DNA of 64,000 nucleotides, from assembly GCA_964406775.1 (NCBI GenBank), contig CAYOSW010000002.1, positions 1-64,000 of the forward strand. Reading direction: 5' to 3'. The notes under the pieces are model-generated. The model was not told where the DNA came from. It did no database searches and saw only the letters and a list, made by a program, of their open reading frames with translations. Made by a program: the position numbers and the translations under genes. This DNA comes from JACPKO01 sp964406775 (lineage in GTDB: Bacteria > Patescibacteriota > Microgenomatia > Daviesbacterales > UBA10151). Positions within the stretch are counted from its first letter, which is position 1; the number at the start of each line of letters is the position of its first letter. This document shows positions 8,077-14,105 of the stretch, piece by piece.

Positions 8077-8748
8077 TTATTTGGAAAATGAAGCAATTAT
8101 ATTTTCAATTTGTGCTGAGTAATCAGTCTTTGATGATGCAGGATCGTTAGCGGATACTCTGTGCGTGATGTTTAACATCGGAGTAGTTTTTGTGCACCAC
8201 TGATACTTAGTATAGCCTCCATCGCTTTGTTTTGATCTATTAACCAAAATGTTTCCGATTTTTACCGATTCTCCCGAACATCCCCAATTATCATTTATCA
8301 GTATAGTTATAGGTTTGCGGGCGGTCGAGCAAGTAACTTTCAGGTCGGCACCATTTGCGGGATCAAGCTCTATGTTGCTTGAGTTTGTACAACTCAGAAG
8401 CCCCCAGGCTTTCGGATATGACAATTTGAAACCCGCCCCGTTGTATATTTTCTGATCCGCTGTCGCCTGCGCTCCTGATACTCCGCCTTTAGTTTCCCCC
8501 TGAGGCTCCGTATTTTGCGCTTCCGGAGTTATCTGAGATGATTGCATTGCCTGCTCACCTTGTACGCTTCCTTCGGGGCTTGCTGACGCCTGAGCTAGTA
8601 CTTCGACTGATGCTTGGGCTGTTTGTCTTGAACTTGCAACTCTGGTCTGGATGAATTTGACTAAATAGTAAATTGAACCCACAATTATAGCCAGAATTAT
8701 CAATCCGACTGCGGCTGTAAAAATTAAACTGCGCTGTTGCTGTTCCAT
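8077..8748 (-). CDS. Membrane-anchored protein with PsbP-like domain
   Basis: One membrane helix at about 10-32, then a Ser/Gln/Ala-rich linker (residues 40-95), then a domain starting KIYNGAGFKLSYPKAWG, the usual opening of PsbP-like or serine-peptidase-associated lipobox domains in CPR and Chloroflexi, and closing in IENIIASFSK. Four cysteines in the domain (SCTNS, TCSTA, GCSG, WCTK) may form disulfides. The ATG lies 6 bases after an extended -10 TGCTAGAAT (hexamer TAGAAT 8755-8760), so the mRNA should be leaderless. Role unknown; architecture matches the neighbour at 7361-8035. Confidence 0.6.
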   Translation of the reverse strand: MEQQQRSLIFTAAVGLIILAIIVGSIYYLVKFIQTRVASSRQTAQASVEVLAQASASPEGSVQGEQAMQSSQITPEAQNTEPQGETKGGVSGAQATADQKIYNGAGFKLSYPKAWGLLSCTNSSNIELDPANGADLKVTCSTARKPITILINDNWGCSGESVKIGNILVNRSKQSDGGYTKYQWCTKTTPMLNITHRVSANDPASSKTDYSAQIENIIASFSK

Positions 8749-8799
8749 GGCGCGATTCTAGCATAGAAGGACAATATTTTCTACTATCGGATAGAATAA

Positions 8800-8831
8800 G
8801 TTAGCCAGTTGGCTAGTTAACCGGTTAGTCG
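8800..8831. repeat. Four tandem degenerate octamers (GTTRRYYR)
   Basis: GTTAGCCA, GTTGGCTA, GTTAACCG and GTTAGTCG follow each other without gaps just upstream of the -10 element of the FemAB-like gene. The first two together form the palindrome TAGCCAGTTGGCTA and the third contains TTAACCGGTTA when read into the fourth. Could be a binding-site array or slippage product. Confidence 0.6.
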
Positions 8832-8832
8832 T

Positions 8833-8838
8833 TATACT
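8833..8838 (+). promoter_or_regulatory. -10 element of the FemAB-like gene (leaderless)
   Basis: TATACT ends 6 bases before the ATG at 8845, so transcription should start at or within a base or two of the start codon. Confidence 0.6.
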
Positions 8839-8844
8839 AAAATT

Positions 8845-9849
8845 ATGGATTTACGGATTTTAGAAGAGAGTCACCGCGGAGAGTATAACCGGATGGTTAC
8901 CCACGTCATCCAATCCTGGGAATGGGGAGAATTCCGTAAATCGCTCGGAATACCTCTCAAGAGATATGGCTTATTCAGCGGCAACAGAATGAATAAGGCT
9001 TTTCAAATAAGCTTTCATAAAATTCCGCTTCTTAAACATCACGTCGGATATCTGCCTAAGGGACCTTTTCCCGATTCCGAACTTGCGGAGGCCCTTATTA
9101 AAATAAGCCGGGAGAACGACTGCGTCTTTATTAAAACCGAGCCCGATATTGAAACAGGAAGCTCAGAAAAACCCAACCATCATTTTGAGAAATCTTTAAA
9201 ACCATTATTTACAAAATATAACTTCATTCTGGACCTTACTCCCCCTGAGGAAGAGCTTCTGAAAAATATGCATCAAAAAACCCGGTATAACATTAAAGTT
9301 GCTTCAAAAAGAGGTGTCCGGGTTGAGATAACCGACAGCAAGGAAGCATTAAAAGATTATTTAAAACTCTATTTTGATACCACAAAACGCCAGGGATATT
9401 TCGGGCATAATGAAAATTATCATACTAAGGTTTTTGAAACATTTTCTAAAACGGATCAGGTCAGATTTGCGATAGCCTATTTAGGAAAAGTTCCGCTTGT
9501 CGCCTGGATGCTTCTGATTTTTAAAGATACCCTGTACTACCCGTACGGCGGATCATCACATCTTCACCGCGACGCTATGGCCTCAAATCTTGTCGCCTGG
9601 GAAGCAATAAAATTCGGAAAAGGACTGGGTCTCAAAAAATTTGATATGTGGGGAGCGCTCGGACCAGATGCTGATCCGAAAGATTCCTGGTACGGTTTTC
9701 ATAAGTTTAAGATGGGTTACGGGGGGCGGTTGGCAGAGTACATCGGAAGCTTCGACCTTGTAACAAATGCACCTATATACTATGCTTTCAATTCTGTGGA
9801 TAAATTTGCCAAGCTTAAAGTTACCCTGCTTAAAATCTTGGGCCGCTGA
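8845..9849 (+). CDS. FemAB-family peptidyltransferase
   Basis: FemA/FemX enzymes use aminoacyl-tRNA to add amino acids to the peptidoglycan stem peptide. Visible family features are the opening SHRGEYNRMVTHVIQSWEWG, the substrate segment KNMHQKTRYNIKVASKRGV (residues about 140-160), and the second GNAT-like fold with LVAWMLLIFKDTLYYPYGGS and NLVAWEAIKFGKGLGLKKFDMWG near the end. At 334 residues it is of normal size for FemX without the coiled-coil arm. Likely makes a cross-bridge or branch on lipid II. The methyltransferase gene starts 6 bases downstream, so the two are co-transcribed. Confidence 0.88.
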   Translation: MDLRILEESHRGEYNRMVTHVIQSWEWGEFRKSLGIPLKRYGLFSGNRMNKAFQISFHKIPLLKHHVGYLPKGPFPDSELAEALIKISRENDCVFIKTEPDIETGSSEKPNHHFEKSLKPLFTKYNFILDLTPPEEELLKNMHQKTRYNIKVASKRGVRVEITDSKEALKDYLKLYFDTTKRQGYFGHNENYHTKVFETFSKTDQVRFAIAYLGKVPLVAWMLLIFKDTLYYPYGGSSHLHRDAMASNLVAWEAIKFGKGLGLKKFDMWGALGPDADPKDSWYGFHKFKMGYGGRLAEYIGSFDLVTNAPIYYAFNSVDKFAKLKVTLLKILGR

Positions 9850-9855
9850 TATTTA

Positions 9856-10389
9856 ATGGATAATATTCTTATCGCCAGTATCGGACTTCTCGCGGGATGC
9901 GCTTTAGCGCTTTCCTGGTTTGCAGGTTCAGACGCCCCATACGTCCCCTCTAATATGAGACTGATCACCAAGGTTCTTGAGGCAGCCGGTATTAAAAAGG
10001 GTAAAGTTTTTTATGAATTGGGAAGCGGTGACGGAAGAGTTGTGATTGAAGCCGCGCGTCTCGGAGCTACCGCAAACGGTATCGAGCAATCCTGGCTCAG
10101 GGTTTGGTATTCCAGATATAAGTCCAGGCTGGCCGGCACCAATAGGCAAACTCATTTTTGTCACGGCAACGTCTTTGACCGCAATTATTACCCTGCAGAT
10201 ATTGTTTATATCTATCTGTTAACACCGGCGGTGTTAAAACTTGAAGAAAAATTAAAAAAGGAACTGAATAAAGGGGCTATTGTGATTACGCAAACTTATC
10301 ATTTTAAAAATTGGAAACCTTTTAAGAAAATGGGGACCAAAAGCTCTGATTTCAGAGTAGGCGGGGACTTTTATCTTTATAAAGTTTAG
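9856..10389 (+). CDS. Membrane-anchored SAM-dependent methyltransferase
   Basis: An N-terminal helix (ILIASIGLLAGCALALSWF) anchors a small class I methyltransferase domain. The SAM-binding motif I is FYELGSGDGRVVIEAARLG (about 52-70), motif II ends in GIEQSWLRVWYSRYK, and DIVYIYLLTP supplies the post-II acidic region. This resembles small CPR and archaeal proteins annotated as methyltransferase domain 25 or 31. Substrate unknown; membrane location and coupling to femAB suggest a lipid or envelope precursor. Its stop overlaps the convergent cupin gene by 4 bases. Confidence 0.8.
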   Translation: MDNILIASIGLLAGCALALSWFAGSDAPYVPSNMRLITKVLEAAGIKKGKVFYELGSGDGRVVIEAARLGATANGIEQSWLRVWYSRYKSRLAGTNRQTHFCHGNVFDRNYYPADIVYIYLLTPAVLKLEEKLKKELNKGAIVITQTYHFKNWKPFKKMGTKSSDFRVGGDFYLYKV

Positions 10390-10847
10390 CCGTTCCAACC
10401 CCGGTTAGGATCCTTGCGCATCTCTTCGGTTTCATTTCCCCGGTTAAAATCATCTTCCAGTCTGTAAGTCGTCCCGGTTTCAGGAGTTGAAAACTCCAAG
10501 ATATCGCAATCAGTAACAGCGAACAGTCTGTGTTTTTGCCCGACCAATGTTGTATAGCCTTTCTGCATTTCAAATTCCACCGTTTCCATCTCCCCGTTAT
10601 TGTTTTCAACTATTACTCCCCCCTGACCCGCGAGAAGTAAATAAGTTTCCTGTTTTTGATCGTGAACTTGCAGACTTTGCCTATTACCGGCATTAATGTG
10701 CATCACCTTACCCGTATACGGCAGTTCTTCCCTGGTATAAATGAGCTCATAGCCCCAGGGTTTTTCCACCCTTTTAACATACGGCTCGTGATTGAATTTA
10801 GACTTATCGACCGTCTTTAAAAATTCCTGAAGTGCGGGATCGTCCAT
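10386..10847 (-). CDS. Cupin protein, mannose-6-phosphate isomerase type II-like
   Basis: Single cupin barrel. The opening KRVEKPWGYELIYTREELPYTG, the barrel motifs HINAGNRQSLQVHDQKQETYLLLAG and the second motif TTLVGQKHRLFAVTDCDILEFSTP match the C-terminal cupin of bifunctional mannose-1-phosphate guanylyltransferase/phosphomannose isomerase, given here in pieces. Metal ligands would be the histidine in QVHDQ, the glutamate in QET and the histidine in QKHR. The start is ATG 10847 rather than the TTG at 10853, because a -10 hexamer TAATAT (10854-10859) ends 6 bases before it. Likely a sugar-phosphate isomerase or sugar epimerase for envelope glycans. Confidence 0.75.
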   Translation of the reverse strand: MDDPALQEFLKTVDKSKFNHEPYVKRVEKPWGYELIYTREELPYTGKVMHINAGNRQSLQVHDQKQETYLLLAGQGGVIVENNNGEMETVEFEMQKGYTTLVGQKHRLFAVTDCDILEFSTPETGTTYRLEDDFNRGNETEEMRKDPNRGWNG

Positions 10848-10859
10848 AGACAAATATTA

Positions 10860-11444
10860 TCACAATTGTTTTAAAAAATGCTCGTGAAATACCGTAGACG
10901 CAAGTTCAGGGTGAAAGCAAGCGGCCAAATAATAACCTGTCTTATTTTTTTGCTCGCAGGCTAAAATCCCGCCGTTATTTTCGGCCAAAACTTTTATTCC
11001 CGGGGCTATTTTATTAATCCTGGGCGCCCTTATAAAAACAGCGTCTATCTCCCCGAGCCCGGTTTTGATTTTCTGAACGAACGAATCGGTCTGCCTGCCA
11101 TAAGCATTTCTATCAATATCAATGTCCATAAGTTTAAGGGTTTTTTGACCGTCAGCCAAATTTGTTACAGTCTTCGCCAGCATTATTGCGCCTGCGCAAG
11201 TCCCGAAGATATTTTTAATTTTCTTCATTCCGGGAATCATCCCTTCCCGCTCGCAAAGCTTGTACAGAGTTGTGCTTTCTCCTCCCGGTATTACGAGTCC
11301 GTAAAGATCCTCGAGCGAATCTTTTGTCCTTACCGGAACAATTTCAATTTTCTTATTCAGGGTTTTTGCGGCTTTATCTAAAGCCTGAGTATGTTCAGCA
11401 ACATCTCCGTGGAAGGCAAGGACTCCGATTTTAAACGGCTTCAT
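10860..11444 (-). CDS. pdxT: PLP synthase glutaminase subunit
   Basis: Releases ammonia from glutamine and passes it to PdxS for pyridoxal 5'-phosphate synthesis. The class I glutaminase triad is visible: the nucleophile in FGTCAGAIMLAK, and the His-Glu pair in CFHPEL near the C-terminus; the family motif VIPGGESTTLYKL lies at about 50-62. Length 194 is normal. It begins 2 bases after the pdxS stop, so the pair is one operon in the order pdxS-pdxT. Confidence 0.96.
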   Translation of the reverse strand: MKPFKIGVLAFHGDVAEHTQALDKAAKTLNKKIEIVPVRTKDSLEDLYGLVIPGGESTTLYKLCEREGMIPGMKKIKNIFGTCAGAIMLAKTVTNLADGQKTLKLMDIDIDRNAYGRQTDSFVQKIKTGLGEIDAVFIRAPRINKIAPGIKVLAENNGGILACEQKNKTGYYLAACFHPELASTVFHEHFLKQL

Positions 11445-11446
11445 TT

Positions 11447-12337
11447 TTAAATCCCTCTTGAGGCCAGTTTTGTCTCCAGTTTGGAAATTTCCTGACCCGA
11501 CATCGCTTCACCCAAATTTTCCGAAGCTTTGGCAATTTTATCCGCATCGTTAAAGTGAGCCACGGCATCAACGATGGCTTTGGCGCGTTTTTTCGGATCA
11601 CCGCTTTTAAAAATTCCCGACCCGACGAACACCCCATCCACTCCAAGCTGCATACAGAGAGCCGCATCCGCAGGAGTCGCCACACCTCCGGCCGCAAAAT
11701 TCACCACAGCGAGTCTTCCCAGCTTTGCAGTTTGAATAATGAGATCAAGAGGTACGCGGTATTCCGAGGCTTTTTCTTTGAGTTTTTTAGTATTCTTTTT
11801 CTTCAGAAGTTCTCTTATTTCCTCTATCCCCTGATTAACTGTCCTTATGTGGCGGACCGCTTCAACTATATTACCGCTCCCCGCCTCGCCTTTAGTACGG
11901 ACCATAGCGGCTCCTTCATTAATTCTGCGCAGAGCCTCCCCCAAATCCCTTGCTCCGCAGACAAAAGGCACGTTAAAAGGGGTTTTATCTATGTGGAACT
12001 GCTCATCGGCCGGGGTTAAAACTTCACTCTCGTCAATAAAATCCACTTTCAGGCTTTCCAGAACCTGGGCTTCAACAAAATGCCCGATCCGGCATTTCGC
12101 CATTACGGGGATTGTGACTGCTTTTTGGATTTCAATTATTTTTGTGGGATCAGCCATTCTGGCGACTCCGCCCATAGCCCGGATATCGGAAGGCACCCGC
12201 TCGAGCGCCATAACCGCCACAGCCCCTGCATCCTCGGCAATTTTTGCCTGCTCAGCATTAACCACATCCATAATCACTCCGCCTTTGAGCATTTGCGCAA
12301 GACCTGATTTAATTTGAAATGTTCCTTTTAAAGCCAT
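11447..12337 (-). CDS. pdxS: PLP synthase synthase subunit
   Basis: Builds pyridoxal 5'-phosphate from ribose 5-phosphate, glyceraldehyde 3-phosphate and ammonia. The TIM-barrel protein is complete (296 residues) with GGVIMDVVNAEQAKIAEDAG, ALERVPSDIRAMGGVARM, MAKCRIGHFVEAQ, the lysine segment FNVPFVCGARDLGEALRRI, KGEAGSGNIVEAVRH and FAAGGVATPADAALCMQLG. A -10-like TATAAT sits about 19 bases before the ATG, leaving a short leader with no Shine-Dalgarno sequence. With pdxT this gives a full DXP-independent vitamin B6 route, notable in a reduced genome. Confidence 0.97.
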   Translation of the reverse strand: MALKGTFQIKSGLAQMLKGGVIMDVVNAEQAKIAEDAGAVAVMALERVPSDIRAMGGVARMADPTKIIEIQKAVTIPVMAKCRIGHFVEAQVLESLKVDFIDESEVLTPADEQFHIDKTPFNVPFVCGARDLGEALRRINEGAAMVRTKGEAGSGNIVEAVRHIRTVNQGIEEIRELLKKKNTKKLKEKASEYRVPLDLIIQTAKLGRLAVVNFAAGGVATPADAALCMQLGVDGVFVGSGIFKSGDPKKRAKAIVDAVAHFNDADKIAKASENLGEAMSGQEISKLETKLASRGI

Positions 12338-12378
12338 AAGTTGAATTCAGGTGGCTATTATATACAAGAAAAACTTAT

Positions 12379-13467
12379 TTATACAATTAATAATTCTTTT
12401 GGAGAATTCGTCAGGGGTCGCAATCCGTTTTTTTCATAAACATAAAGATCTTCGATCCTCACGCCTCCATAATTATCTATATAAATACCCGGCTCAATCG
12501 AAAAAACCATACCCTCGTTCAAAGTCTCTTTACTGTTAGGCGAAAGATACGGGTGTTCGTGAACCTCAATACCGATACCGTGACCTAGAGAATGAGGAAT
12601 TGACGGATAATTCTTACTCAATATCCAATCTCTTGCGGCATTATCAATATCTGCAGTCCTTATCATTTTGCCCGCATTATTGTTTATGAATTTAACGGCC
12701 TCAGATTGTGCCTGAAGCACCGTTTTATGGATTTGCCTCTGTCTTTCTGAGGGCTTCCCGAAAACCACAGTCCTGGTCATATCGGAGCAATAGTTTTTAG
12801 ATTTGACTCCGAAATCCATCAGAACAAAATCGCCTTTTTCTAATTTTGCATCTCCCGTAAGGTGGTGCGGAACCGCAGCATTAGCACCAAACGCGATTAT
12901 AGTTTTAAAGGAAGGTTCAAACCCCTCCTCTCTGATAAAATTTTCCAACTTAAACATTAATTCCTTCTCGGAAATCCCGGCTTTAATTTTCTCCAAAATA
13001 AATTTATAAGCGAGGTCTCCTATCTGACCAGCCTTTTCAATCAGTTTTATTTCCCCGGGGTTTTTTATGCTTCTGTGCTCGTGAAAGATGAAATTTTTAA
13101 GATTCTTGGCTACCTTGCTGATTAATTTAAATTCGGATATCTTCAGGTCGTCTTCTTCAATTCCGAGGCTCAGAATATTAAAATCGGCAATTTTTCTGCC
13201 CAGGAGGTCCGCCAGTTTATTCTTACTGCTGATCTCAAGCAATTCAAAGTCCGGAATGGTTTTTTTTACAGCCCCCGTATACCGGCCATCGGTTAAAATA
13301 AACCGGGACGCGGGAGTTATCAGCAAAAAGGCTTCTCTTTCTTCGATTGAAAATCCGGAATAATCCGTTAAATAAATGATATTGGCTACATTTGAGATGA
13401 GCACCGCGTCCAGTTTCTGAACTTGAATTTCAGATTGTAGTTTTTTTAAGCGGTCTAAAACAGACAT
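12379..13467 (-). CDS. M24 family aminopeptidase (Xaa-Pro type)
   Basis: Cytosolic metallopeptidase that removes residues preceding proline. The N-terminal creatinase-like domain (about 1-125) is followed by the pita-bread catalytic domain. Metal ligands are visible in LMDFGVKSKNYCSDMTRTV (the two aspartates), HSLGHGIGIEVHEHP (His), MVFSIEPGIY (Glu) and GGVRIEDLYV (Glu). Length 362 is normal. A -10 TAAAAT at 13474-13479 ends 6 bases before the ATG, predicting a leaderless mRNA, and the gene stands alone between pdxS and the repeat protein. Confidence 0.92.
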   Translation of the reverse strand: MSVLDRLKKLQSEIQVQKLDAVLISNVANIIYLTDYSGFSIEEREAFLLITPASRFILTDGRYTGAVKKTIPDFELLEISSKNKLADLLGRKIADFNILSLGIEEDDLKISEFKLISKVAKNLKNFIFHEHRSIKNPGEIKLIEKAGQIGDLAYKFILEKIKAGISEKELMFKLENFIREEGFEPSFKTIIAFGANAAVPHHLTGDAKLEKGDFVLMDFGVKSKNYCSDMTRTVVFGKPSERQRQIHKTVLQAQSEAVKFINNNAGKMIRTADIDNAARDWILSKNYPSIPHSLGHGIGIEVHEHPYLSPNSKETLNEGMVFSIEPGIYIDNYGGVRIEDLYVYEKNGLRPLTNSPKELLIV

Positions 13468-13508
13468 AAACGTATTTTAAGGAAAACTCGAAGAGAATCA
13501 ACAGAGAA

Positions 13509-14069
13509 TTATTCGGTCTTGCCGGTCAACAATGCATCTATTACATCGTGAGGAAGCGCAGCTGCATTAAGTAGTGCTTTGCGGACCAGTCCTCCCGCTT
13601 CCGAACCGATCTCGTCTGCCGCTTTTAGGGTTCCGACAACTGCTTCTTTGGCCAAAGTACCAGAATCTTCTCCGATATCGCCAGCCGCTTTAATTGCACC
13701 TTCAACCGCTGCGACTGCTGCTCCGCCGACATCTCCACCTATATGAGATACACCGGCAACAGCTCCGTGAGCAGATTCCTCAACCGCCCCACCCAAACTC
13801 GCGCCCGCATCTTTTGCTCCTTCTATCGCACCCGTAACTAGACCTGTCGTCGCTTCTTCTATTGATACACCTGATTCGGAAGCTACTTTAATTCCATCGG
13901 AAACAATACTGCCCGCGGTTGTTACAGTCGCTGAAGCAACTTCTCCGCCAGCCTGAACCGTTCCGACTACTGCGCTTTTGGCTACGTCTCTTGTGGCTAA
14001 AAATACATCTCCGGCTCCGGAAACTATCGAGGAAAGGGCATTTTTAAGATCTTCGGTTATAGAACCCAT
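13509..14069 (-). CDS. Ala/Gly-rich protein with ~22-residue repeats
   Basis: No enzyme family is seen. The protein consists of about five degenerate repeats of the form (A)VxGxxxAxxDIGxxxGxxVxxA, for example VVGTVQAGGEVASA, LVTGAIEGAKDAGASLGGAV, VEGAIKAAGDIGEDSG and VVGTLKAADEIGSEAGGLV. Such repeats should form amphipathic helices, as in LEA-like or phasin-like proteins; similar repeat proteins occur widely in bacteria without a known role. The start is ATG 14069 because a complete promoter (TTGACA, 17 bases, TAAGTT) ends 7 bases before it. The upstream in-frame TTG at 14105 lies inside the -35 box. Confidence 0.7.
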   Translation of the reverse strand: MGSITEDLKNALSSIVSGAGDVFLATRDVAKSAVVGTVQAGGEVASATVTTAGSIVSDGIKVASESGVSIEEATTGLVTGAIEGAKDAGASLGGAVEESAHGAVAGVSHIGGDVGGAAVAAVEGAIKAAGDIGEDSGTLAKEAVVGTLKAADEIGSEAGGLVRKALLNAAALPHDVIDALLTGKTE

Positions 14070-14076
14070 TGAACTA

Positions 14077-14105
14077 AACTTAACAACTATCACACTCCTT
14101 GTCAA
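14077..14105 (-). promoter_or_regulatory. Promoter of the Ala/Gly-rich repeat protein (leaderless)
   Basis: TTGACA at 14100-14105, 17-base spacer, TAAGTT at 14077-14082, then 7 bases to the ATG. The -35 box overlaps the stop of the upstream helicase gene. Confidence 0.7.
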
